NCBI GenBank assembly: GCA_900755095.1
Contig: CAAEFE010000120.1
Span: 47,998-111,997, forward strand
From: an uncultured Bacteroides sp.
GTDB lineage: Bacteria; Bacteroidota; Bacteroidia; Bacteroidales; Bacteroidaceae
Direction: 5' to 3'
DNA: 64,000 bases
The notes under the pieces are model-generated. The model searched no databases. It was given only the letters and a program-made list of their open reading frames with translations, and was not told the origin of the DNA. Of this stretch, positions 41,836 through 52,364 are shown piece by piece. Every line of letters starts with the position of its first letter. Positions within the stretch are counted from its first letter, which is position 1. The position numbers and the translations under genes are program-made.

Positions 41836-44556
41836 ATGGATAAAAAAAGAGTTTATACCTTTGGTAATGGTCAGGCAGAAGGAAAGGCTGACATGAAGAA
41901 TCTGCTCGGTGGTAAGGGAGCCAACCTTGCAGAAATGAATTTAATCGGAATTCCTGTCCCTCCCGGATTCACAATAACTACAGATGTTTGTACGGAATAC
42001 AATACGTTAGGACGTGATAAAGTGGTTGAGCTACTGAAAGATGAAGTGGTAAAAGCGATCACTCACGTGGAAACGTTGATGAAATCTAAATTCGGTGACG
42101 TTGAAAATCCTTTGTTGGTGTCTGTACGTTCCGGTGCGCGCGCATCTATGCCGGGTATGATGGATACGATTCTGAACTTGGGATTGAATGACGAAGTGGT
42201 AGAAGGTATTATCCGTAAGACAGGTAATGCACGCTTTGCATGGGACTCTTATCGTCGTTTTGTGCAGATGTACGGTGACGTAGTATTGGGCATGAAGCCT
42301 ACCAATAAAGATGATATCGACCCGTTCGAAGCAATCATTGAAGAGGTGAAGAAAGCGAAAGGGGTAGAACTGGATAACGAGTTGAAAGTGGAAGACTTGC
42401 AGGAACTCGTAAAGAAATTTAAAGCTGCCGTAAAGGAACAGACCGGAAAAGATTTCCCGACTGGTGCATACGAACAACTTTGGGGAGCTATATGTGCCGT
42501 ATTTGATTCATGGATGAATGAACGCGCTATCCTTTACCGTAAGATGGAAAGTATACCTGATGAATGGGGTACAGCTGTCAATGTACAGGCTATGGTGTTC
42601 GGTAATATGGGTGAAACTTCGGCTACTGGTGTTTGTTTCTCACGTGATGCCGGTACGGGTGAAGACCTTTTCAATGGTGAATATCTGATTAACGCACAAG
42701 GTGAAGATGTAGTGGCCGGTATCCGTACTCCGCAACAGATCACCAAGATTGGTTCTCAACGTTGGGCTGTATTGGCTGGTGTGACCGAAGATGTTCGCGC
42801 AGCAAAGTTCCCTTCCATGGAAGAGGCAATGCCGGAAATCTATAAAGAATTAGATGCTCTCCAGACTAAACTGGAAAATCATTATAAAGATATGCAGGAC
42901 ATGGAGTTCACCGTACAAGAAGGTAAACTCTGGTTCCTTCAGACACGTAACGGTAAGCGTACAGGTGCTGCCATGGTGAAGATCGCTATGGATTTGCTCC
43001 GTCAGGGCATGATTGACGAAAAGACTGCTTTGATGCGCGTGGAACCGAATAAACTCGATGAATTGCTTCACCCTGTATTCGATAAGGATGCTTTGAAGAA
43101 AGCCAAAGTGTTGACTCGTGGTCTTCCGGCTTCTCCGGGTGCTGCAACCGGTCAGGTGGTGTTCTTTGCTGACGACGCTGCTGAATGGCATGCTGCCGGT
43201 AAACGTGTGGTAATGGTTCGTATCGAAACTTCTCCGGAAGACTTGGCCGGTATGGCAGTTGCCGAAGGTATTCTTACGGCTCGTGGCGGTATGACTTCTC
43301 ATGCTGCTGTTGTGGCTCGTGGTATGGGTAAATGTTGTGTATCGGGTGCAGGTGCATTGAATATCGATTATAAAAACCGTACCGTAGAAATTGACGGTGT
43401 TGTGTTGAAAGAAGGCGATTATATCTCTCTGAACGGAAGTACAGGTGTAGTTTATAATGGTAAGGTAGAAACACAGGCTGCAGAACTTTCCGGTGACTTT
43501 GCCGAATTAATGACGCTGGCTGATAAGTATACTCGTCTGCAGGTACGTACGAATGCGGATACTCCTCATGATGCGGAAGTGGCTCGTAACTTCGGTGCGG
43601 TAGGTATTGGGCTTTGCCGTACGGAACACATGTTCTTCGAAGGTGAAAAGATCAAGGCAATGCGTGAAATGATTTTGGCGGAAAATGCGGAAGGACGTCG
43701 TAAAGCATTGGCTAAGATTCTTCCATATCAACAAGAAGACTTTAAGGGTATCTTTAAAGCAATGGCTGGTTGTCCGGTAACGGTTCGTTTGCTCGATCCT
43801 CCTTTGCATGAGTTCGTTCCTCACGATTTGAAGGGACAGCAGGAAATGGCAGATACTATGGGTGTGAGCCTGCAATATATCCAGCAACGTGTAGAATCAT
43901 TGTGTGAGCATAACCCGATGTTGGGTCACCGTGGTTGCCGTCTGGGAAATACTTATCCTGAAATTACACAGATGCAGACACGTGCCATCTTGGGTGCTGC
44001 ACTCGAATTGAAGAAAGAAGGAGTGGAAACTCATCCGGAAATCATGGTTCCATTAACTGGTATCTTGTATGAATTCAAGGAGCAGGAAAATGTAATCCGT
44101 GCGGAAGCTAAGAAGTTGTTTGAGGAAGTAGGAGATAGCATTGACTTCAAAGTGGGTACAATGATCGAAATTCCGCGTGCCGCTTTGACTGCCGACCGTA
44201 TCGCTTCTTCTGCCGAGTTCTTCTCATTCGGTACAAATGACTTAACGCAGATGACCTTCGGTTATTCTCGTGATGATATAGCTTCTTTCCTTCCTGTTTA
44301 TCTGGAAAAGAAGATTTTGAAAGTAGACCCGTTCCAGGTTCTCGATCAGAATGGTGTGGGACAGTTGGTACGTATGGCTACAGAAAAGGGCCGTGCTATC
44401 CGTCCGGATCTGAAATGTGGTATTTGTGGTGAACATGGTGGTGAGCCTTCTTCAGTGAAATTCTGTCACCGGGTAGGTTTGAACTACGTTAGTTGTTCTC
44501 CATTCAGAGTGCCGATTGCCAGATTGGCGGCGGCGCAGGCAGCAATAGAAGGATAG
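41836..44556 (+). CDS. ppdK: pyruvate, phosphate dikinase
   Basis: The 906-residue protein has the N-terminal ATP-grasp domain (LLGGKGANLAEMN), the phosphohistidine domain with catalytic His near residue 489 (GGMTSHAAVVARGMGKCC), and the C-terminal PEP-binding barrel with FFSFGTNDLTQM and CGICGEHGG. It interconverts pyruvate, ATP, phosphate and PEP, AMP, PPi, supporting glycolysis or gluconeogenesis in anaerobes. It is a single-gene unit with its own terminator. Confidence 0.98.
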   Translation: MDKKRVYTFGNGQAEGKADMKNLLGGKGANLAEMNLIGIPVPPGFTITTDVCTEYNTLGRDKVVELLKDEVVKAITHVETLMKSKFGDVENPLLVSVRSGARASMPGMMDTILNLGLNDEVVEGIIRKTGNARFAWDSYRRFVQMYGDVVLGMKPTNKDDIDPFEAIIEEVKKAKGVELDNELKVEDLQELVKKFKAAVKEQTGKDFPTGAYEQLWGAICAVFDSWMNERAILYRKMESIPDEWGTAVNVQAMVFGNMGETSATGVCFSRDAGTGEDLFNGEYLINAQGEDVVAGIRTPQQITKIGSQRWAVLAGVTEDVRAAKFPSMEEAMPEIYKELDALQTKLENHYKDMQDMEFTVQEGKLWFLQTRNGKRTGAAMVKIAMDLLRQGMIDEKTALMRVEPNKLDELLHPVFDKDALKKAKVLTRGLPASPGAATGQVVFFADDAAEWHAAGKRVVMVRIETSPEDLAGMAVAEGILTARGGMTSHAAVVARGMGKCCVSGAGALNIDYKNRTVEIDGVVLKEGDYISLNGSTGVVYNGKVETQAAELSGDFAELMTLADKYTRLQVRTNADTPHDAEVARNFGAVGIGLCRTEHMFFEGEKIKAMREMILAENAEGRRKALAKILPYQQEDFKGIFKAMAGCPVTVRLLDPPLHEFVPHDLKGQQEMADTMGVSLQYIQQRVESLCEHNPMLGHRGCRLGNTYPEITQMQTRAILGAALELKKEGVETHPEIMVPLTGILYEFKEQENVIRAEAKKLFEEVGDSIDFKVGTMIEIPRAALTADRIASSAEFFSFGTNDLTQMTFGYSRDDIASFLPVYLEKKILKVDPFQVLDQNGVGQLVRMATEKGRAIRPDLKCGICGEHGGEPSSVKFCHRVGLNYVSCSPFRVPIARLAAAQAAIEG

Positions 44557-44591
44557 TCAAATACGCTGGTTAGGTACTTAACTATCTGATA

Positions 44592-44637
44592 AATAGACTG
44601 TAAATACTTGTGAAAGTATTTGCAGTCTATTTTATTT
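44592..44637 (+). terminator. terminator of ppdK
   Basis: An 18-bp stem with one T-G pair (44592-44609 with 44614-44631) and a 4-base loop is followed by TTATTTTAT. Confidence 0.85.
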
Positions 44638-44712
44638 TATGCCTGTTGGGTACTGATGTCCGTTTACCATCCAATATTTATTTGGTATTTATTATAAAAA
44701 ACTAACTAAATG

Positions 44713-44744
44713 TTTGTTTAATCATAAAAACAGCTTTACATTTG
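44713..44744 (+). promoter_or_regulatory. promoter of the first beta-barrel gene
   Basis: TTTG at 44713-44716 and TACATTTG at 44737-44744 are 20 bases apart, a full match to the Bacteroides promoter pattern. Confidence 0.75.
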
Positions 44745-44800
44745 CACCCCAGAAATCGACCGAATTGGGGTCTAACGTTTAATTTAAAAAAACAAAGAAA

Positions 44801-45316
44801 ATGAAAAAGGGTTTATTATTGGTAGTTGTAATGTTAGCAACTATCGCTGTAAAAGCACAAGACATTTACGTAGGCGGATCTTTGAACGTTTGGCGTAACA
44901 GCACAGGCAACACTACTTCTTTTAAAGTTGCTCCGGAAGTTGGATACAACTTTAATGAAACATGGGCATTGGGTGCTGAATTGGATTATTCACATAATTA
45001 TAATGGTGGACTAACAAAAAATTCAGTAATTGTTGCTCCATACATTCGTTGGTCTTACTGTGAAACCGGTGCGGTTCGCCTGTTCCTGGACGGAACTGCT
45101 GCTCTCGGCTTCGTGAAGGTTAAAGACGGAGACACTACTAAAGCCGGACAAGTGGGACTTAGACCGGGGATTGCTGTTAAATTGAATGATCACTTCTCTT
45201 TCATTGCCAAGTATGGTTTCCTGGGATATCGTAGAAATATAAATACGCTTGGAGATTCTTTTGGTCTTGAACTTACTAGTGAAGATCTTTCAATTGGTTT
45301 CCATTACGCATTCTAA
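44801..45316 (+). CDS. outer membrane beta-barrel protein
   Basis: The 171-residue protein has a signal peptide (about 1-19, ending AVKAQ) and alternating strands such as YVGGSLNVWRN, SFKVAPEVGYNFNETWALGAELD (in parts), and ends GFHYAF with the aromatic C-terminus of outer-membrane barrels. It is similar in layout to the small OmpX/OprF-like barrels of Bacteroidetes. The leader is about 55 bases. Function is structural or unknown. Confidence 0.88.
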   Translation: MKKGLLLVVVMLATIAVKAQDIYVGGSLNVWRNSTGNTTSFKVAPEVGYNFNETWALGAELDYSHNYNGGLTKNSVIVAPYIRWSYCETGAVRLFLDGTAALGFVKVKDGDTTKAGQVGLRPGIAVKLNDHFSFIAKYGFLGYRRNINTLGDSFGLELTSEDLSIGFHYAF

Positions 45317-45344
45317 TAAGAAGAAAACAAATCAACAAATTAGG

Positions 45345-45381
45345 AAAGGGAGTTCTCAAAAGTAGGGAATTCCCTTTTTTT
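45345..45381 (+). terminator. terminator of the first beta-barrel gene
   Basis: An 11-bp stem with one G-T pair (45345-45355 with 45367-45377) is followed by a T-run. Confidence 0.82.
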
Positions 45382-45445
45382 ATGTATAATCTCTATAAAT
45401 TGCGCACTTGTTAACGAAAAAGTTGTTTAATACAAATTACAATTA

Positions 45446-45453
45446 TACATTTG
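45446..45453 (+). promoter_or_regulatory. -7 box for the second beta-barrel gene
   Basis: TACATTTG matches TANNTTTG; TTGT at 45423-45426 is 19 bases upstream as an imperfect -33 box. The leader is about 58 bases. Confidence 0.65.
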
Positions 45454-45511
45454 TATTGTTAAACAATGAGGTCAATAAAAACCTTTAGTATTAATTTAAA
45501 ACTTTAAAATT

Positions 45512-46084
45512 ATGAAGAAGAGTGTTTTGTTTGTTTTATTTGCACTGATTTCAGTGGCAGGTTTCTCTCAAATTACAGGTTGGAATGCCAAAGTAGGTAT
45601 GAACTTTAGTAATTACACCGGTGATCTTGATCTGAATGCAAAGGTTGGATTCAAACTTGGTGGAGGTTTTGAATATGCTTTTACTGATACATGGTCACTG
45701 CAACCTTCATTATTCTTAACTAGTAAAGGTGCAAAGAAAGATGGCAATAGCATTAATGCAATGTATTTGGAATTGCCAGTAATGGCTGCTGCACGTTTCA
45801 ATGTAGCAGATAATACTAATCTGGTGGTGAATGCAGGTCCTTATTTTGCTTGTGGTATTGCCGGTAAAACAAAGTTTGACTTAGGTAATGACACAGAACG
45901 TAAAGTCGACACTTTTGGTGATGATGCTTTGAAGCGTTTTGATGCAGGTCTTGGTGTAGGAGTTGCATTGGAATTTGGTAGAATCATTGCAGGCTTGGAT
46001 GGTCAATTTGGTCTGGTTGATGTGGAAAAAGTTGGTAATCCTAAAAACATGAACTTCTCTATTATCGTGGGATATAAGTTCTGA
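45512..46084 (+). CDS. porin-family outer membrane beta-barrel protein (PorT-like)
   Basis: The 190-residue protein has a signal peptide (about 1-19, VAGFSQ) and strands like GWNAKVGMNFSNYTGDLDLNAKVGFKLGGGFEYAF (read in parts) and a final IVGYKF. This 'Outer membrane beta-barrel' type is common in Bacteroides. It is separately transcribed from the preceding barrel gene, with a terminator and promoter between them. Confidence 0.9.
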   Translation: MKKSVLFVLFALISVAGFSQITGWNAKVGMNFSNYTGDLDLNAKVGFKLGGGFEYAFTDTWSLQPSLFLTSKGAKKDGNSINAMYLELPVMAAARFNVADNTNLVVNAGPYFACGIAGKTKFDLGNDTERKVDTFGDDALKRFDAGLGVGVALEFGRIIAGLDGQFGLVDVEKVGNPKNMNFSIIVGYKF

Positions 46085-46106
46085 TAAGAAAACACTGAAA
46101 ATACAG

Positions 46107-46145
46107 AAAGCCGTTGCGGAAGACAATTCGCGGCGGCTTTTTTAT
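46107..46145 (+). terminator. terminator of the second beta-barrel gene
   Basis: AAAGCCGTTGCG pairs with CGCGGCGGCTTT (two T-G pairs) and is followed by T residues. Confidence 0.82.
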
Positions 46146-46220
46146 TTTATGATTGAGAAAGTCATTTCCTTTATTGGATATACAATAGGAATGTACAGTC
46201 AGTTTACTATCGGCTTTTTA

Positions 46221-46829
46221 TTAATCTGATAGCTTTTTCAACTTTTTAAAGTGCTCGATTACGGCTAAATAGTTCTGATCCTGACAGGCGTCGAATTTGT
46301 TCCAAAGATCTCCTAATACGACAGCTCCTCCGAAACCGAAATCTTTAATCTCCAGCAAATTATCTTCATTGATACCTCCCAATGCCATCACTTTCGAATC
46401 GATAATTTTGGCTCTTTGTGCTTCACGCAATTCTTCGGCAGTATATGTTGAATAGTAATTCACTTTAGAGATACTATCATAAATAGGACTCATAAAAACA
46501 TAGTCGTAAAAATGCTTTCTGTTTTTTACCTCCTCCACTGAATGGCACGAACAGCTGATGTGACCATAATAATCATGCGGCTCTTTGGGATTACGTGCAT
46601 TCAGGTGGATACCCATCAGATTAAATTCTTCTTTCAAATAGAAATGTTCATGCGTGACGATACGGCGGTGATATTTATCCGGAATAAGTGTCAATAGCCG
46701 TTCCGAATACATAGCCGGAGTTTCCGGCTTCCTAAGATGTAGGACATCCAGCCCCTCTTCGAAAAGAGCGGTAATAATCTTATCTTCTTCGACGAAGAAG
46801 GTAGGGGTGGTAACTACAATTAGTTTCAT
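46221..46829 (-). CDS. TenI/ThiE-like protein (thiazole tautomerase candidate)
   Basis: From Met 46829 (MKLIVVTTPTFF) the protein has 202 residues and the ThiE/TenI barrel, but the usual ThiE segment GVHLGQ is replaced by MGIHLNARN and the pyrophosphate-binding loops differ. It ends the thiamine operon after thiF. In other bacteria a second ThiE-like protein, TenI, tautomerises the thiazole made by ThiG. That role is the best guess here because a standard thiE is already present. An upstream Met at 46859 is rejected as start. Confidence 0.82.
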   Translation of the reverse strand: MKLIVVTTPTFFVEEDKIITALFEEGLDVLHLRKPETPAMYSERLLTLIPDKYHRRIVTHEHFYLKEEFNLMGIHLNARNPKEPHDYYGHISCSCHSVEEVKNRKHFYDYVFMSPIYDSISKVNYYSTYTAEELREAQRAKIIDSKVMALGGINEDNLLEIKDFGFGGAVVLGDLWNKFDACQDQNYLAVIEHFKKLKKLSD

Positions 46830-46891
46830 TTCTTTTGTTAAAATTGGATTGCTTAGCAAAGTTACTAATTAACTATGTCAGAAACCAACCT

Positions 46892-47584
46892 TTATAGTGA
46901 AAATTTGTTAGATTGCCATGTCCGCAGGTCGATTGTCCATAGTTCGCCGGCTAAAACATCTCCAAAATCACAGATTATTTTCAGCACTTCCGTAGCTTCA
47001 ACGCTTCCTACAATAGCAGGAGTAACTCCCATCACACCTTTGGGCGGAGGAGGCATTCGTTGCATTTCTTCTTCATCAGGATAAAGATCCCGGTAGTTCT
47101 TTTTCTGGTTTCCATAGTTGAATACAGAAACCTGTCCTTCAAAGCCGCAGATAGCACCATATACGTATGGCTTTTTCTGTTCAATGCAGATATCGTTAAT
47201 CAGGTAGCGGGTGGCAAAGTTATCACAGCCGTCGACTACTATATCATATTCCTGAATGATATGATAAGCATTTTCTTTCGTCAACCGGGTAGAGTAGGGA
47301 TGTATTCTGATCTCGCTGTTGAGAGCGGAGAGCCGTTCCGCTGCACAGATAGCTTTCGGTTTACCCAATTCTTTTTCGGAATAGAGAACTTGTCGTTGCA
47401 GGTTAGTGATGCTTACCAAATCGTCATCTACCAGTCCGAGACATCCCACACCGGCGCCTGCCAGGTAGAGAGCGATGGGAGAGCCTAGCCCTCCCACACC
47501 TACAATAAGCACTTTGGCTTCCTGCAGTTTCTTCTGACCTTCTTCTCCGATTTCGGGAAGTATGATTTGTCTATCGTACCGCAT
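46892..47584 (-). CDS. thiF: ThiF/MoeB-type ThiS adenylyltransferase
   Basis: Starting at MRYDRQIILPEIG the protein has 230 residues, a nucleotide-binding GVGGLGSPIALYL, and the E1-like RQVLYSEKELGKPKA and DGCDNFATRYLIND blocks. It adenylates the C-terminal Gly of ThiS. The zinc CxxC pairs of E. coli ThiF are absent (the region reads YRDLYPDEEE and KGVMGVTPAIVG). It starts 4 bases after thiH. The upstream in-frame Met at 47605 would overlap thiH. Confidence 0.9.
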   Translation of the reverse strand: MRYDRQIILPEIGEEGQKKLQEAKVLIVGVGGLGSPIALYLAGAGVGCLGLVDDDLVSITNLQRQVLYSEKELGKPKAICAAERLSALNSEIRIHPYSTRLTKENAYHIIQEYDIVVDGCDNFATRYLINDICIEQKKPYVYGAICGFEGQVSVFNYGNQKKNYRDLYPDEEEMQRMPPPPKGVMGVTPAIVGSVEATEVLKIICDFGDVLAGELWTIDLRTWQSNKFSL

Positions 47585-47588
47585 CTGC

Positions 47589-48713
47589 CTATCTTTTAAA
47601 ATCAAAAGACTGATCCCAATCCTTCCAAACCGGTTCGCGACCCAGTTTCTTCAAGTCACGTTCCACTTCAACCGCCTTTCGCTCATCACTTACGTGAAAT
47701 TGTTCCAGGGTTTGAGGATAACTGTAATATCCTCCCGGTTCAGTTTTACTCTCCGCACTCATGGTTGTAACACCGAGCGTTGCCATGTGATTTCGGATTT
47801 CTGCACTTTCACGGGTGGAATAGGAGATATCTACGTCGTGGTCGAAGATTCGCATCGCGAATGTAAGTTGAGCCAGTTCCCGGTCGTTCATGACTACATT
47901 CGGTTGGAATCCGCCATTTTCAGACGGACGCATACGCGGGAAATTTACGCTGTATTTTGTTTTCCAATAATGCTTCTGCAGATAACGCAGATGATAAGCC
48001 ATCATCGTTACGTCTGTCCGCCATTCTTCCAGACCGATCAGGACACCCATGCCAATCTTATGTACACCTGCCTGTCCCATACGGTCGAAGCCGTCTACAC
48101 GCCATTCGAATTTAGATTTCATGCCTCTCGGATGATATGTCTTGTAATTTGCTTTATGGTAAGTCTCTTGAAAACAGATCACTCCATTCAGACCATGATT
48201 AGTCAGTTCCTGATATTCTTCTGCTTTAAGGGGCATTACTTCAATTTGCAGGTTGCTGAAATAAGGTTTTGCCAAATCCAGCGCCCGGGCAATGTAGGGA
48301 ACACCTGCTGCGGCAGGGTTTTCACCGGTTACGAGCAGTAGATTTTCAAAAGGAGCCAGTCGTTTGATGGCTTTGTATTCGTTGACAATCTCTTCCTCTG
48401 TCAGTATCGTTCTCTTCATCGGATTGCTGATGTGGAAACCGCAATAGACGCAGGAGTTGGTACATGAATTAGTCAGGTAGAGCGGTACGAACATGGAGAT
48501 AGTCTTACCGAACCGTTCCATCGTATATTTCTGACTAAGGCGTGCCATCACTTCCAGATAAGGAGTGGCGGCAGGTGAAATCAGCGCCATAAAGTCGTTG
48601 ACATCCAGATGCTCTTTTTTACCCAATGCACGGCGTACGTCGGCATCTGTTTTGGAATAGATGGCTTTTGTCGTCTCTTCCCAGGATATTTTTTCTAATT
48701 CGTCGGAGAACAT
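47589..48713 (-). CDS. thiH: 2-iminoacetate synthase ThiH
   Basis: The 374-residue radical SAM enzyme has the cluster motif CTNSCVYCGF (Cys-x3-Cys-x2-Cys). It cleaves tyrosine to dehydroglycine (2-iminoacetate) for thiazole formation under anaerobic conditions, fitting an obligate anaerobe; aerobes use glycine oxidase ThiO. It sits between thiC and thiF. Confidence 0.96.
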   Translation of the reverse strand: MFSDELEKISWEETTKAIYSKTDADVRRALGKKEHLDVNDFMALISPAATPYLEVMARLSQKYTMERFGKTISMFVPLYLTNSCTNSCVYCGFHISNPMKRTILTEEEIVNEYKAIKRLAPFENLLLVTGENPAAAGVPYIARALDLAKPYFSNLQIEVMPLKAEEYQELTNHGLNGVICFQETYHKANYKTYHPRGMKSKFEWRVDGFDRMGQAGVHKIGMGVLIGLEEWRTDVTMMAYHLRYLQKHYWKTKYSVNFPRMRPSENGGFQPNVVMNDRELAQLTFAMRIFDHDVDISYSTRESAEIRNHMATLGVTTMSAESKTEPGGYYSYPQTLEQFHVSDERKAVEVERDLKKLGREPVWKDWDQSFDFKR

Positions 48714-48803
48714 TCTTATTAAATTGAGAATTAAAAATTGAAAATTGAAATGAGGGGAGGGCAGGTTCGGTCAGTGGGCTGACTTTCTGTTTCTCCCCAC
48801 TCA

Positions 48804-50504
<1,701 letters not shown>

Positions 50505-50514
50505 TTATTCGTTT

Positions 50515-51288
50515 TTAATCAAGAAAAGCCGTTAGAGGTGAACTTGCTTCTGCCACGAAGTCGACGGCTTGTAATCCTAATCCTGCCTCGTAAGCCTGTC
50601 TTCCGGCTTCTGTAGCCGCTTTGAATGCTTTTGCCATTTCTACCGGATTTCCGGCAACGGCTATTGCGGTATTTACTAATACAGCGGAAGCTCCCAGTTC
50701 CATTGCTTCGGCAGCATGACTGGGTGCACCGATGCCCGCATCTACGACTACCGGGATACCTGCCTGTTCGATAATGATTTGCAGGAATTCTTTGGTCTGC
50801 AGTCCTTTATTGGTACCGATTGGTGCACCGAGCGGCATAACGGTAGCTGCGCCCGCTTCTTCCAGACGTTTGCAGAGTACAGGGTCAGCCTGACAATAAG
50901 GCAACACGATAAAACCCAGTTTTACCAGTTCTTCCGTGGCTTTCAGTGTCTCGATAGAGTCAGGGAGCAGATAGCGTGGGTCCGGGTGAATTTCCAGTTT
51001 CAGCCAGTTTGTTCCAAAGGCTTCGCGAGCCAGTTGTGCTGCAAAAACAGCCTCCTCTGCATTACGTACACCGGAAGTATTGGGCAATAGCTGAATATTC
51101 GGATGAATAATATGTTTCAGCATGTCATCCTCTTTGTTGTCCATGTCGATTCGTTTCATGGCAACAGTAACCATTTCCGTGCCTGAAGCCAGAATAGCTT
51201 GTTCCATTACTTCATTGGAATTGAATTTTCCTGTTCCCAGGAAAAGACGGGAGTTAAATTCGCGTCCCGCAATTACTAACTTTTCCAT
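50515..51288 (-). CDS. thiG: thiazole synthase ThiG
   Basis: The 257-residue (beta/alpha)8 barrel has the Schiff-base Lys in [11 protein letters not shown] and the phosphate loop [18 protein letters not shown]. It builds the thiazole from DXP, ThiS-thiocarboxylate and dehydroglycine. It lies 13 bases before thiC in the transcript order thiE-thiG-thiC. Confidence 0.97.
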   Translation of the reverse strand: MEKLVIAGREFNSRLFLGTGKFNSNEVMEQAILASGTEMVTVAMKRIDMDNKEDDMLKHIIHPNIQLLPNTSGVRNAEEAVFAAQLAREAFGTNWLKLEIHPDPRYLLPDSIETLKATEELVKLGFIVLPYCQADPVLCKRLEEAGAATVMPLGAPIGTNKGLQTKEFLQIIIEQAGIPVVVDAGIGAPSHAAEAMELGASAVLVNTAIAVAGNPVEMAKAFKAATEAGRQAYEAGLGLQAVDFVAEASSPLTAFLD

Positions 51289-51332
51289 TCTATATATATT
51301 ATAAATTAAATTACTGATTGTACATCATTGCT

Positions 51333-51950
51333 TTACGCATGATTCAGGATTCTACGTGTTTCTTCTATCGGATTATCCGCTCCGAGAATGGTTCCCGACA
51401 GGGCTATCCCGTTTACTCCTGTGTGAAGTATGGCAGGAATATCCTCATAAGTGATTCCTCCAATCGCTACTACGGGGATTTCGATATTCGCCTCTTTCAT
51501 CTGTGAAAGGATGGAGGAATAGCCTTCCAATCCCAGTACAGGGCTTAAATTCTTTTTGGTGGTAGTAAACCGGAAAGGACCGATGCCAAGATAATCGGCA
51601 CCGGCACGATAGTGCTGTACAACATCTTCGAATGTATTTGCAGTGCCGCCGATAATGAAAGCCTCTCCAAGAATTTGGCGGGCCTGGTCGATAGGCATAT
51701 CCTTTTTGCCCAGATGCACACCGTCCACTTCCAGCTTTCGCGCCAGTTCAACGTGATCGTCCAGAACCAGGATTGCTTCGTGCTCTTTACAAAGCGGTTT
51801 CAGTTGCAGGGCTACTGCCTCCACTTCTTCGAGAGGAGCCTCTTTCATGCGTAGTTGGATCCATTTGCACCCGCCTTCGAGTGCCATACGTGCCGATTCG
51901 AGGTACGAGTACCGTTCGGTCTGATGCGTGATAAATTGTAGACTGACCAT
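51333..51950 (-). CDS. thiE: thiamine-phosphate synthase ThiE
   Basis: The 205-residue barrel has the ThiE features QLRMKEA, VDGVHLGKKDMPIDQAR, IIGGTANTFEDV and VAIGGITYEDI. It joins HMP-PP and thiazole phosphate to thiamine phosphate. It begins 4 bases after thiS and is the better ThiE candidate of the two paralogues in the operon. Confidence 0.95.
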   Translation of the reverse strand: MVSLQFITHQTERYSYLESARMALEGGCKWIQLRMKEAPLEEVEAVALQLKPLCKEHEAILVLDDHVELARKLEVDGVHLGKKDMPIDQARQILGEAFIIGGTANTFEDVVQHYRAGADYLGIGPFRFTTTKKNLSPVLGLEGYSSILSQMKEANIEIPVVAIGGITYEDIPAILHTGVNGIALSGTILGADNPIEETRRILNHA

Positions 51951-51954
51951 TCCC

Positions 51955-52155
51955 TTATCCTCCGCAAGCAGCTTTGATAATCACCAGGTTATCGTTCTCA
52001 TGCAATATGAAACCCTCCCATTCGGTACGGGGAATCATTTTGTTGTTTACGGCGATAGCAATGCCTTGAACCGGAAGTTCGAGCTGTGCTGTCAGTTGTG
52101 TAAGGGTAGAGTCGGGAGTAATTTCCACCTCTTTGTTGTTCACTTGTACTTTCAT
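51955..52155 (-). CDS. thiS: sulfur carrier protein ThiS
   Basis: Starting at MKVQVNNKEVEITPD the protein has 66 residues of beta-grasp fold and ends in the required Gly-Gly (KAACGG). ThiF adenylates this end and the carrier delivers sulfur to the thiazole. A longer in-frame start at 52230 is rejected because it would run into the riboswitch leader. It is the first gene of the operon. Confidence 0.95.
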   Translation of the reverse strand: MKVQVNNKEVEITPDSTLTQLTAQLELPVQGIAIAVNNKMIPRTEWEGFILHENDNLVIIKAACGG

Positions 52156-52230
52156 TGTCCTATCAGAATAAATAAGTTGAAAGTAAATACAAAGAGCGTG
52201 CTTGAATGGAAAGGCGATAAGAAGAAACAC

Positions 52231-52303
52231 AATCCCTACGTCAGTACTAACTGCCTCAGGTTCCTAGGGTATAATCTCAGCCCCTCATGGGGCACCCCTT
52301 TGT
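52231..52303 (-). promoter_or_regulatory. TPP riboswitch (THI element)
   Basis: On the - strand the leader holds the conserved TPP aptamer parts in order: GGGGTGCC, then CTGAGA (complement 52275-52280), ACCC, and ACCTGA (complement 52256-52261), ending near GACGTAGGG. It lies about 75 bases before thiS, so thiamine pyrophosphate controls the whole operon. No clear terminator hairpin was found, so control may act on translation of thiS. A near -7 box TTACTTTG lies upstream at about 52312-52319. Confidence 0.95.
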
Positions 52304-52364
52304 CTTTACGGGGACAAAGTAAGTGAAAAAGAAACAGAAAAACACTAAATCATTCGATTTTTTT

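Noticed and set aside
48714..48803. Second riboswitch between thiC and thiH
   Set aside because: The 90-base spacer has an AATTGAAAATTGA-type simple sequence and a short GTGGG/CCCAC pairing, but none of the TPP aptamer motifs.
52156..52230. Longer thiS ORF beginning at 52230
   Set aside because: The added residues are hydrophobic and lie in the leader next to the riboswitch; ThiS proteins are about 66 residues.
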